64,000 bases of DNA from positions 1 through 64,000 of the forward strand of contig JANQQK010000042.1 in the NCBI GenBank assembly GCA_028289375.1, written 5' to 3'. The stretch's first letter is position 1. The number at the start of each line of letters is the position of its first letter. Source of the DNA: Phycisphaerae bacterium (GTDB taxonomy: Bacteria > Planctomycetota > Phycisphaerae > UBA1845). The translations under genes and the position numbers were made by a program. The notes under the pieces are model-generated. The model was not told the DNA's origin and did not search any database. It saw only the letters and a list, made by a program, of their open reading frames with translations. This document shows positions 54,216-62,862 of the stretch, piece by piece.

Positions 54216-54253
54216 AACGAAAAGGTGTGGGCGCAACGCGGCAATCCCACACC
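54216..54253 (-). terminator. Intrinsic terminator downstream of the ABC ATPase gene
   Basis: On the minus strand GGTGTGGG pairs perfectly with CCCACACC (54246-54253 and 54224-54231 on the plus strand) over a 14-base loop, and TTTTCGTTTT follows (54214-54223). It should end the transcript of the ABC gene just before the nusA operon. Confidence 0.82.
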
Positions 54254-54357
54254 GATCACAATTCCGAATCAGATTGGCCTGTGACCCTTAGCGCATCACA
54301 AGTCTCCGATCGCTGCACCCTTCCGTGCAGACATTGCGATCGCGGCGTTGTCTTCGG

Positions 54358-55512
54358 TCACGACACACGTGAACCGACTCCAACGCGCGCGGACATAACG
54401 CTCCTGCCGCTTTTATCTGTCTCAAACAGCGCTACATCCGTCATATCGAAACTCGCCCAAACCCGGGCGCCTTCTTCCAAATGCTCAAACTGCGACGCTG
54501 CCATCGTCGCGATCAGGCTCTCACCGCCCGACAGTCGACCATGCACATCGCATCGATCGCCAAACCGCTCGATCACATCGATCGTGACCGCCACGGTCGC
54601 TCGATCCGCGCCATCACGCTGCGACGACAGTCGCACCTGCTCAGGCCGCAATCCCATGACCAGCGGGCCGGCGACGTCCGGCGGCAGCCGATCACAGACG
54701 GTTTCGGACAACGCCCAGCGTTCATCGCCACAGCGCATCGACCCGCCGTTGCCATCCCGCGTCAGGTCCACCGCGATCAACGACATCGGCGGCGAACCAA
54801 CAAAACCAGCCACGAAACGGTTGGCTGGTGCTTCGTACAAAGTCTGTGGCCGATCGTATTGTTCGATCCGCCCACTTCGCATTACCGCGACGCGATCAGC
54901 CAGGCTCATCGCCTCCTGCTGATCGTGGGTGACGTACACGGCCGTCATGCCCAACTCGCGATGCATCCGCCGGATGTTCCGCCGCATCTGAACCCGCAAG
55001 GGCGTGTCCAGATTGGCGAGCGGCTCGTCGAACAGATACACAGCCGGTCGACGTATGATCGCCCGGCCCAACGCCACACGCTGCTGCTGCCCGCCCGACA
55101 ATTCGTCAGGCCTGCGATCGAGCAGATCCTCGATCTCCAGCATCGCAGCCGTTTCCGCCACGCGATCGGCAATTTCCGCTTTGGGCGTCCGACGCATCTT
55201 CAGGCCAAAACCGAGATTGCCCGCCACCGTCATGTGCGGATAGAGCGCAAAGCTCTGAAACACGAGGGCGACGTCGCGATCCTTGGGCGGGACATCGTTC
55301 ACGACGCGACCGCCGATCGAAATCGACCCGCCTGTCGGCGTTTCAAGTCCCGCGATCATCCGCAGCGTTGTCGTTTTGCCGCAGCCTGAAGGCCCCAGCA
55401 GAACGACAAATTCGCCGTCCGACACGTCCAGATCAACACCTTCGACCGCCGTCACCGACGAGCGACCGCGTCCAAAGACCTTGGACACACCGTGAAGGGT
55501 CACCTCGGCCAT
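54358..55512 (-). CDS. MalK/UgpC-like sugar ABC transporter ATP-binding protein
   Basis: 384 residues. Walker A is GPSGCGKTT (39-47), the Q-loop is VFQSFALYPHM, the signature is LSGGQQQR, Walker B is VYLFDEPLANLD, and the His switch is VTHDQQEAM. A C-terminal TOBE region (about 240-375) marks the carbohydrate-importer group. No permease or binding-protein gene is nearby, so it may serve several importers encoded elsewhere. Its promoter is close to consensus. Confidence 0.93.
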   Translation of the reverse strand: MAEVTLHGVSKVFGRGRSSVTAVEGVDLDVSDGEFVVLLGPSGCGKTTTLRMIAGLETPTGGSISIGGRVVNDVPPKDRDVALVFQSFALYPHMTVAGNLGFGLKMRRTPKAEIADRVAETAAMLEIEDLLDRRPDELSGGQQQRVALGRAIIRRPAVYLFDEPLANLDTPLRVQMRRNIRRMHRELGMTAVYVTHDQQEAMSLADRVAVMRSGRIEQYDRPQTLYEAPANRFVAGFVGSPPMSLIAVDLTRDGNGGSMRCGDERWALSETVCDRLPPDVAGPLVMGLRPEQVRLSSQRDGADRATVAVTIDVIERFGDRCDVHGRLSGGESLIATMAASQFEHLEEGARVWASFDMTDVALFETDKSGRSVMSARVGVGSRVS

Positions 55513-55571
55513 TCCAGCGCGAACTCCTATCGCTCGGCCGCACGCAAATGCACCGCCGACCCCGCGGTGCG

Positions 55572-55599
55572 ATTATATTTCACCCCCATCGGCTGTCAA
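55572..55599 (-). promoter_or_regulatory. Consensus sigma-70-type promoter of the ABC ATPase gene
   Basis: On the minus strand TTGACA (plus positions 55594-55599) and TATAAT (55572-55577) are separated by 16 bases, both perfect hexamers. Transcription should begin about 50 bases before the ABC gene. The stretch from 55600 to the next gene at 55866 holds no other clear element. Confidence 0.85.
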
Positions 55600-55865
55600 C
55601 GATTGGCTCCGCCACCGACCGCCGCAAATCCCGCAACGACCGGGACTTTGGTCAATTGATGGCCCAGCCGATCGGGACATGCAAACTCCCCAGGTTATCT
55701 CTCTTTTCGCATGAATGCCGATTTGAGCACTCTTTGTCGCGGTTTGGCGGATCGTGGCACATCACGCTTGCGTCCGTGGCTGCTGCTTTCGTTGGACTCG
55801 GTGGTTGTCAGAGTGGTACGATCATCACTCGCGAATCAAAGACGGACCCTGAGGAGGACCACCGC

Positions 55866-57926
55866 ATGTCGCCCAATCCGTTTCGCCTCGACTGCCGAGC
55901 GTTTTGCCCGATGCCGATTCTTGTGCTGCTGTGCTCCCTGCCCGGACCGATGTGGGCTGGTGATGACGGCAACGTTCTGCATGTCAATGCAAGTGCGCCG
56001 CCCGGTGGCGACGGCATGACGTGGCAGACCGCGTTCCACGACCTGAAGGACGCGCTGGCCGCCGCCGAATACGGCGATGAGATCTGGGTCGCAACAGGCC
56101 GGTACTACCCGGGCGGTTCGGACCCCGAGCGATTCGTCCTGCGTGACGGTGTGGAGCTCTATGGCGGATTCTTTGGCAATGAAACAAGTGTCGACCAGGC
56201 GCGTCCCGGAACATACGACACCGTTCTTGATGGAAGATCGACAGGTTCACCGCCCGTTCCGCCGCCTGCCCGCGAAGACGCGGAAGTGCGCATTGTATAC
56301 TCTCCAGCATTCGTGCCGGTTGGTCTGCCCGCGGTCATTAGTGTTACTGCAGTGAACTTGACAGATCAGCCTATTGTCTTACGGAGGGGACAATTTGGAT
56401 TTACATCAAAAGATGCTATTGAATTTCTCGATTTCGAATTCCAGCTTCCTCTTCCACCGCTCGCTCCAATTGGAAGCCCATCGTGCGCATGGGGTGACAC
56501 AGAATTGCCTATCGTATTTTGGTTCATCTTGCTTAATTGTGACCCGCCTGTTGACGTTCCGACCGTTGCGCCCAATTCAAGCCTGACGATTGGTGAACTG
56601 ACGGTTCTTCTGAGTGATTATGGGGTTGTGGTTGAAACGGATCCATACGGATTCACGGCTGATTTGACGAGTGATAGCGAGAGTTTCGCTTTAAATGAAT
56701 TTGTCGCTGTTGACGAACCTGCCTGTATCGATCCTACATACAATGAATGTACCGGCGGTCTTGACAACATTGTGCATGCGTCAGGCGTAACGGCTGTTCT
56801 GGATGGCTTCACGATCACCAATGGCTGCAGTGTCGGCCCCTCGGAGTACGACATGGGTGGCGGAGGACTTCAGGTCATCGACTCGAATCTCGTCGTGCGA
56901 CGCTGCAATTTCCTGGGCAACCAGATGCGCAGTGATTTTCTCGACGGAACATATTTAGGGGAACATGGTGGCGCTATCTGGATCGAGAATTCAACTGTCT
57001 TGTTTGATCAGTGCAGTGTATTTGACAGCCAATCAGCGTCACAGCGCTTTGAGGGGAAGCATGGTGGTGGGATCTACGCGATCGACTCAGATGTGACCTT
57101 AATGGATTGTGTCTTTTGCAACAACCGTGCAGGGGGCGGTGGGAGTTGGGACAACGTCACCTACGACGGTGGGTCTGGTGGAGCGATCTTTAAGGAGGGT
57201 GGCCCGATCATGGTCGTGGACAGTTGTTGGTTTCAAAACAATCAAGCTGGCCGCGGAGGTGCGACGAACTTCCCCGTAAAGGGTGGGAATGGCGGTAATG
57301 GAGGTGCAATAAGTGCAGTCGTTGACGTTCAGAACAGCGTTTTCATCAACAATGCGGCAGGAAATGGAGGAGGGGACGGCGGATTGGCCGGATGCTGTGC
57401 TGCGGGGTTCGGCAACTTTCGCAATTGTTTGTTCGTTGGCAATATCCGCGGGACGGTAGCGGCAAGCATGGCCGAGAACTGCATCTTTCGGGACAATTCC
57501 CCAGAATACGTGCTCGGAGCGAATACGCAATTCTCGTGCGCAGAATCCGGTCTCGCCGATAATGGCAACATCATCGGCGATCCGCTCCTTGGCGACAACT
57601 ATGCACCATTGCCCGGATCGCCTTGCATCGACGCCGGCAACCCCGATTCGGTCTTTCCGCCAGGCGCGGTCGACATCCTCGGCAATCCGCGCGTCGTGTG
57701 TGGCCGAGTCGACATGGGCGCGATCGAAGTGCAGACCCCGCAAGCCCCCGGCGACAACGACTGTGACGATGACGTCGACCTGATCGACGTGGATGCGTTG
57801 GTCCGATGTGTCACGGGGCCGGGTGGCGCGTTCGTCCCAGGCTGTCAGGTCTTCGACTTCGACGGTGACGGCGACGTGGACTTCAGGGACTTCGGCGCGA
57901 TGCAGCGGATCGCCTTTGCGGAGTGA
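55866..57926 (+). CDS. Secreted right-handed beta-helix protein with dockerin-like end
   Basis: 686 residues from ATG 55866, with GAGGAGG eight bases upstream. A signal peptide (1-33, ending GPMWAGD) leads to a beta-helix of the polymorphic-outer-membrane-like type ('VLDGFTITNG', 'GGAIWIENSTVLFDQCSVFD', 'GGGIYAIDSDVTLMDCVFCNN', 'GGAISAVVDVQNSVFINNAAGNGGG'). The early 'TVLDGRSTGS' segment is separated from the next coil (NIVHASGVTAVLDG) by about 170 residues of different character. A dockerin-like end (DFDGDGDVDFRDFGAMQR) closes it. An in-frame upstream extension contains a lipoprotein-like VGLGGCQS, but the ribosome-binding site favours 55866. Confidence 0.85.
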   Translation: MSPNPFRLDCRAFCPMPILVLLCSLPGPMWAGDDGNVLHVNASAPPGGDGMTWQTAFHDLKDALAAAEYGDEIWVATGRYYPGGSDPERFVLRDGVELYGGFFGNETSVDQARPGTYDTVLDGRSTGSPPVPPPAREDAEVRIVYSPAFVPVGLPAVISVTAVNLTDQPIVLRRGQFGFTSKDAIEFLDFEFQLPLPPLAPIGSPSCAWGDTELPIVFWFILLNCDPPVDVPTVAPNSSLTIGELTVLLSDYGVVVETDPYGFTADLTSDSESFALNEFVAVDEPACIDPTYNECTGGLDNIVHASGVTAVLDGFTITNGCSVGPSEYDMGGGGLQVIDSNLVVRRCNFLGNQMRSDFLDGTYLGEHGGAIWIENSTVLFDQCSVFDSQSASQRFEGKHGGGIYAIDSDVTLMDCVFCNNRAGGGGSWDNVTYDGGSGGAIFKEGGPIMVVDSCWFQNNQAGRGGATNFPVKGGNGGNGGAISAVVDVQNSVFINNAAGNGGGDGGLAGCCAAGFGNFRNCLFVGNIRGTVAASMAENCIFRDNSPEYVLGANTQFSCAESGLADNGNIIGDPLLGDNYAPLPGSPCIDAGNPDSVFPPGAVDILGNPRVVCGRVDMGAIEVQTPQAPGDNDCDDDVDLIDVDALVRCVTGPGGAFVPGCQVFDFDGDGDVDFRDFGAMQRIAFAE

Positions 57927-58009
57927 GCCGGTCCGGGTCGCCATCCGTGACGCCGCCAAGCGCCTGGAAATCTGCAACGGCGGTGTTTTCTGTACGTACA
58001 ACAAGGACA

Positions 58010-59329
58010 ATGGGCGCTGACACTCCACATGGACATTGCAGACTCGCGTGGATCATCCTGATTTGCGTTCTTGCGGTATCCACCACCCGCGCCGAGGAGC
58101 CTGAACCGCCCAAACTGCCTGAATTGTTGACGGCCTACTTTCGTGCCGAATCGCCGGATGTGGCCAACGCGGCGTTGGCGGAGGTTGTGACATCTTCGGG
58201 CGGGGCGGTAGCGGACGTGGCTGCGGCGTTGGCGGAGGTTGAGTTGTGGGACGCGCCGGATGAGCCGACGTTTGAGGTCAAGCTGTCGGTCGGGGATGGG
58301 CGTGCTCCGATCCGCCTGCGGGTGACGTTGCCGGATGGGTATAACGCCGCAAAGCGATACCCCGTGCTGGTGACCGTCGGCGACGTGCCGCTGCTGGAGT
58401 CGATGACACGGGAATCGGTCGTGATCCGCATTCCGCCGAGCCTGCTGCCGCCGTTTCACGAGCCCTATCAGATTTCGCCGGACGAGTGGCTGAGGGCCGT
58501 CCGGCGATCGGTGCACCTTGATGAGGACCGGGTTTTTCTCGTCGGATGCGGGACGGATGGGGATCGGGGTCTGCTGACCATTCTGCGTTGGCCTGATGCG
58601 TTCGCCGGTGGGGTGCTCCTGCAAAGCACGTTGGACGTGCCGTACGCCCATGTTCTTGTCCCGATGTTGCTGGATCAGGTGCGATCGATGCCGGTGGTGT
58701 TGGGCTGGGATCGGTCGGTGCTGACCGACGACGAACCGACGAGTGGCAGGGCGTTGGCGGTGGCGATCGTGAATGAACTGCTGGCGGACCACGCTGCTGA
58801 CGCGAAGGTGCCGTTGGTACCGATCGTCGGTGACGATGAAGACGCGTTCTGGGAAGGTTCGACCGTGGCCGAGTTGTTGGTGGGACGTCGCTCCACGCCG
58901 AACGCCGCCATCAAGCGATTTCGATTCGGCGGCGAAGCCGAGCTTCACGGCGTTCGCGTTCGGCAGGCTGATGCGGATTGGTCCGGCGACGTCATCGACA
59001 TCGCGACGCCCGACGTAGCGATCGACGGCGATGACTATGTTCGCCGCGTTCTCAACGACAAGTTGGCCATCATGCAGGTTGGCCGTCGCGGTCAGGAAAT
59101 CCGGATCGAATGCTCGTCGGGCCGCGGTGTCGACGTTCGCATGCCGTGCGATGGTGTCGATTTCACCAAGCCTGTCACGATTTTCCTCAATGGCAAGCGC
59201 CGCTTCGAGGGTCGTCTCACCCCGGGCATTCGCACGATGCTTGAGGAAGCCAGACAATCCTGGTCCTTCCAGCACCCGATCTGCGCCCGTGTCCGCATAG
59301 GCCCCCGCGGCGATGGCGAACCCTACTGA
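58010..59329 (+). CDS. Secreted protein with alpha/beta-hydrolase-like features
   Basis: 439 residues from ATG 58010. A signal peptide (about 10-28, ending STTRAEE) precedes the mature part. 'RLRVTLPDGYNAAKRYPVLVTVGD' and 'VHLDEDRVFLVGCGTDGDRGLLTILRWPDAFAGGVLLQS' resemble the beta-5/nucleophile-elbow region of esterase-like hydrolases (DRVFLVG.G..G), although the nucleophile Ser of GxSxG is replaced by Cys or Thr in GCGTDG. The rest matches nothing known. Likely exported; enzymatic activity doubtful. The stop overlaps the convergent PQQ gene by seven bases. Confidence 0.6.
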   Translation: MGADTPHGHCRLAWIILICVLAVSTTRAEEPEPPKLPELLTAYFRAESPDVANAALAEVVTSSGGAVADVAAALAEVELWDAPDEPTFEVKLSVGDGRAPIRLRVTLPDGYNAAKRYPVLVTVGDVPLLESMTRESVVIRIPPSLLPPFHEPYQISPDEWLRAVRRSVHLDEDRVFLVGCGTDGDRGLLTILRWPDAFAGGVLLQSTLDVPYAHVLVPMLLDQVRSMPVVLGWDRSVLTDDEPTSGRALAVAIVNELLADHAADAKVPLVPIVGDDEDAFWEGSTVAELLVGRRSTPNAAIKRFRFGGEAELHGVRVRQADADWSGDVIDIATPDVAIDGDDYVRRVLNDKLAIMQVGRRGQEIRIECSSGRGVDVRMPCDGVDFTKPVTIFLNGKRRFEGRLTPGIRTMLEEARQSWSFQHPICARVRIGPRGDGEPY

Positions 59330-61101
59330 ATTGAGTCCGCCACCGTATCCGTCTGTTCCGACATCACCAACGTCAGACAGGCGGCTTGTTCGGCGTTGCG
59401 GACGAACAGTTGGCCGTCGGCGACGATGGGGTGATTCCAGGTCTTGCCGGTAATCGGCTGAAGGCGGCCCAGTTCCATGTGTACAGACGGGTCGGCTGCC
59501 AGCAGGATCGTTTCGCCGCTTTCGGCGAGGACGACCAACTGCGCCTGATCTTCGAGCAGGATCACCTGCCCGAATCCGTAGCGACCGCGCTTCCAATTGC
59601 GTTCGCCCGTTTCGGCGTTGATGGACGTGAAGATGGACTGGTCGAATCCATACAGGTGGCCTTCGTGATACACGAAGTCGTTGAACGAGGGTTTGAGTCT
59701 TCGGCTGAACCATGCTTCCGTGACTTGCCATTCGCCTGATGCCTTGCGGACCTCGATCCGTGCGACACCGATGCCGTCGCCAAGGGGCACGATCAGACTG
59801 TTAGCGCCTATCTGCTGCGGCTGACACATCGCAAAGCCATTCCACTCTTCGGAGGTGTATTCCCAGACGGTTTCGGCGGTGGATGGATTCATGGCGTGCA
59901 ATGTGCTCTTGTCGCCGAAGAGCATGAGTGCTTCGCCTTCGATGTTCACGAGTTGGGGCGTGCTGTAGTTCCACCCTTTCCACGCACGCGTCCAGACCAC
60001 TTCGCCGCTGTCGACGTCGAATGCCATCAAGCCGTTCTTATCACGGCCATCGGCATAGACGATCACCACGCCGTTCGTCACGACGGGTGATCCGGAAAAG
60101 CCCCACATGGGAATCGAGGCTTCCACCTCATCAACGAGATCATGCGTCCACACGACCGCGCCGGTTGCGGCGTCGAGACAGTTCAGGATCGCGCGGGCAC
60201 CGTAGCTGTAGATCCGACCGTTGTGATAAGTTGGTGTCGCACCTGGTCCTGCTCCGGAGACAACTTCAGTGAAGCGCGACGCGTCCGCATGCTTCCAGAC
60301 AAGATCGCCCGTCGCCGCATCGTAGCAACTCACCCATTCGTCATCGCCGCGCTGCTCCTGCGTGAAAAGCCGTCCCGAGACGTGGATGAATGACGACCAC
60401 CCAGGGCCAATGGGCATGTTCCAATTCACACGTGGCGGACTCGCGTTCCAGTCGAAGGCCGGAGTGTCAGCCAGCGATACGCGGCTGTTCTGCTGTGAAC
60501 CCCGAAACTGAGGCCATTCTTCGGCCGCCGCCGTCCATGCGGACGGTGTTGTGTTGACCGATGAATCCATCTTGGCTAGCGCTTGTTCATGCGTGGTGGA
60601 CCATCGCCATGTGAATTCCGGAAGATAGGCGCCGTCGTAACCATCAAGGCGGACCGTCGGAAACAACAGCCAGACGCCAAGTAGTGCGGCGGTGATGGGC
60701 AAGACACGGTTCCGTGGTTTGGACGCGTTGCGACCCAGGTGCAGACCGATCGCCACGGTCATCATCGTCAGCGGGATGCCATAGGTCATCATGGCGAACT
60801 TTGCGGAGGCGTGGACGATAGAGAGTACGCCACCCGCGATCAGGACAGGCGCGAGCAGATAGACGAACCGTTCCCACCACGCGATGCGACTGCCGAGCAT
60901 CAGCCAAAGGACGAAGAACGCCCCACCTGCGATCGGTCCAAGGAACATGAACTGAAAACGCAGGCCATTCTGAATGCTCGGCGTGACAGAAACGATGAAC
61001 GCCGCGATGACCAGTACAATGATGATCGAGATCGGCCACAGACGTGGTTGTCGAATGGTGATGGACATCGCGGGTGTATCGGGTTGATTCAAGTCGCTCA
61101 T
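59323..61101 (-). CDS. Membrane protein with PQQ-like beta-propeller
   Basis: 592 residues from ATG 61101, though the GGAGG directly before it gives poor spacing and ATG 61069 is an alternative. Four hydrophobic helices occupy the N-terminal 145 residues. The rest is a propeller of the BamB/PQQ-dehydrogenase type: 'WPQFRGSQQNSRVS' at the entry, then repeated 'DAATGDLVWKH', 'DAATGAVVWTHDLVDE', 'DVDSGEVVWTRAW' and 'NAETGERNWKRGRYG'. It carries no visible catalytic Asp/Glu set for quinoprotein dehydrogenases, so it is likely structural. Confidence 0.85.
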   Translation of the reverse strand: MSDLNQPDTPAMSITIRQPRLWPISIIIVLVIAAFIVSVTPSIQNGLRFQFMFLGPIAGGAFFVLWLMLGSRIAWWERFVYLLAPVLIAGGVLSIVHASAKFAMMTYGIPLTMMTVAIGLHLGRNASKPRNRVLPITAALLGVWLLFPTVRLDGYDGAYLPEFTWRWSTTHEQALAKMDSSVNTTPSAWTAAAEEWPQFRGSQQNSRVSLADTPAFDWNASPPRVNWNMPIGPGWSSFIHVSGRLFTQEQRGDDEWVSCYDAATGDLVWKHADASRFTEVVSGAGPGATPTYHNGRIYSYGARAILNCLDAATGAVVWTHDLVDEVEASIPMWGFSGSPVVTNGVVIVYADGRDKNGLMAFDVDSGEVVWTRAWKGWNYSTPQLVNIEGEALMLFGDKSTLHAMNPSTAETVWEYTSEEWNGFAMCQPQQIGANSLIVPLGDGIGVARIEVRKASGEWQVTEAWFSRRLKPSFNDFVYHEGHLYGFDQSIFTSINAETGERNWKRGRYGFGQVILLEDQAQLVVLAESGETILLAADPSVHMELGRLQPITGKTWNHPIVADGQLFVRNAEQAACLTLVMSEQTDTVADSIQ

Positions 61102-61456
61102 CCTCCGAAACAAGGCGGTATTCAGGCACGCACCAAAACAAGATCATCATCCATCCGACAGCCGATTGCTCGTCGCCGGACTGACCGGATTATAGCAGCC
61201 ATCGACCATGTGGAAGTGGATCACATGGACGTCACCCGTACTTTGGCAAATCGCAGAGCATGATGGGCGATTTCGATCGGGTATTGCCGAATGGTATGGT
61301 GTGGAAGGGCACCCACGGCATACATGCTGGCCACACATTTCTTACATTCGCAGATGAACCGTTACTGGCTACCAGACATCAGGTTCGTCGAAATGTGGTA
61401 GGCTAAGATGTGTGGGTCTTGGTCTCGATCCGGGATGGTGCGAAGGGAGGTCCGAC
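61102..61456. other. Intergenic region between divergent genes, with an extended -10 promoter
   Basis: No gene is seen. An extended -10 for the minus strand is at 61189-61197. The right half is AT-rich with an 'AGGCTAAGATG' stretch near 61397 that could help the plus-strand gene. Confidence 0.5.
61189..61197 (-). promoter_or_regulatory. Extended -10 promoter of the PQQ-propeller gene
   Basis: On the minus strand TGCTATAAT matches the extended -10 (TGnTATAAT) exactly. It lies about 90 bases before the gene's start, with no convincing -35, which extended -10 promoters often lack. Confidence 0.55.
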
Positions 61457-62785
61457 ATGTTGCGCACGATGCGATTGACGACGCTTGCCTGGTTCGCGGC
61501 AGTAGTGCTGACGCCGACGCTGGCGATCTCCGGCGAAGCGGTGTCCATTCGGCTCGATGGTGTTCCCGATGTGCTTGTGTTTCCAGCGCCTGAGGGTGCG
61601 AATCTTGTGCTGACGGCGGCGATCGAGGGTGACGCCGTCGACGGTGTATGGCTCGGCTATGGTGAGGGCGGCGCGGTACCCATGTTGCGGTCGCGCACCA
61701 ACGTGTACGCCATCAATCTCGCGTCGGATCGGGTGTCCGACCTGGTTCAGCGTCGCGGCATTGATGGTGAGTTGCGGGTCGTCGCCCGGAATGACGGACA
61801 TGTGGTCGCCAGGAGCGTGGCCATCCGCTATCGCCTGATGCCGCAGAAGCCGATCATCGACTTCACGTTCGACGAAGCCCGCTTGCGCATCGGGCAGAGA
61901 CGCTGGAAGGAGCTGCCATCCAGTCGCGGATCGGTGCGATTGTCGCTGGGGGACATCACCGGCGGGCAGGTGCTGGTGACTATCTCCGGGCCGAAATCGG
62001 AGGTGTTGCTCGAATCGCGTTCGATGCGTGAGGGCGAGATGGCGACGTTTAGCGTCGGTGATCAGACGCTGGCGTTGCGAATCGACAGGCTGGTGAACAT
62101 TCTGGTGGGGCAGGATTATGCCATCGTGACAGTCTTGTCGGAGGAAGGGCTTGGCGAGGCGGAGGTTGAGGCGTTGCTGGATTGGATCGCGACGTCGTCG
62201 CACGTGTTCCTGCGCAATCGCGTCGAAATGTCGGGGCGTGACTTTGCGGCACTCTTGCGGGCGAAACGTGATCATGGGCGGCGGTACGTGAATGACGTTG
62301 AGAGCTTCATCACGAGGACAGCGACCCGGTCGACAACATCCGGGCTGAAATATCGTGTCAGATTGGAGGACGGAAACGAGATTGAGCTTGACGCGTGGCT
62401 CCGCGAGCAGTCAGCGCATATGGCGACGGTTGGTGAAGGGAAGGACAGCGAACGTCCCGACGATCGGGAGCTTGAACCATGCACGATGAATCAGGATCGC
62501 TACGATCGCCTGCTTGATCAGATCTACGATTCGGGCGTTCAATTCTTGTGTAACGGCAAGGATCTGATGACGGCATCCGACTTCGTCAGACTGCAGCCGC
62601 CTGTCCAGATCGGGGGATCATTGCCTCTGTGGGACTGCCATGATGACTTCGTGCGATGGTGGCAGGAAGTGTATGGTTGTTGCAAGGATGCCTATCAAGC
62701 CCGACTGCCAAGCGGCGAAACGGTGTTGATGAGCACGTGGCTGAAACAGCAGGTGCAAGACGTGATCGAGGCGAATGACGAATGA
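61457..62785 (+). CDS. Exported DUF5329-like protein
   Basis: 442 residues from ATG 61457, with GGGAGG upstream. A signal peptide (1-25) and an N-terminal beta region (about 28-235) precede a helical domain that fits DUF5329: 'EVEALLDWIATSSHVFLRNRVEMSGRDFAALLRAKRDHGRRYVNDVESFITRTATRSTTSG', then 'YRVRLEDGNEIELDAWLRE'. A second, shorter copy of the same pattern follows ('RYDRLLDQIYDSGVQFLCNGK ... RLPSGETVLMSTWLKQQ'). DUF5329 is a small periplasmic domain of unknown function; two copies in one protein are unusual. Three Cys (DCH...CC) lie in the second copy. Confidence 0.72.
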   Translation: MLRTMRLTTLAWFAAVVLTPTLAISGEAVSIRLDGVPDVLVFPAPEGANLVLTAAIEGDAVDGVWLGYGEGGAVPMLRSRTNVYAINLASDRVSDLVQRRGIDGELRVVARNDGHVVARSVAIRYRLMPQKPIIDFTFDEARLRIGQRRWKELPSSRGSVRLSLGDITGGQVLVTISGPKSEVLLESRSMREGEMATFSVGDQTLALRIDRLVNILVGQDYAIVTVLSEEGLGEAEVEALLDWIATSSHVFLRNRVEMSGRDFAALLRAKRDHGRRYVNDVESFITRTATRSTTSGLKYRVRLEDGNEIELDAWLREQSAHMATVGEGKDSERPDDRELEPCTMNQDRYDRLLDQIYDSGVQFLCNGKDLMTASDFVRLQPPVQIGGSLPLWDCHDDFVRWWQEVYGCCKDAYQARLPSGETVLMSTWLKQQVQDVIEANDE

Positions 62786-62862
62786 TCCGGACAGGTCATA
62801 CGCCCGTTGACCGCGTGTGTGGACACCTTACGCGACGGACATGGGGACGGGTTTAGGCACGA

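Noticed and set aside
54153..54357. tRNA or other RNA gene between nusA and the ABC gene
   Set aside because: The only clear structure is the terminator hairpin; no cloverleaf or T-loop sequence (GGTTCGAATCC type) was found here or in the other intergenic gaps.
55734..55865. Upstream lipoprotein-type start for the beta-helix protein (VGLGGCQS)
   Set aside because: It would give two export signals in a row and has no ribosome-binding site, whereas ATG 55866 has GAGGAGG at ideal spacing.
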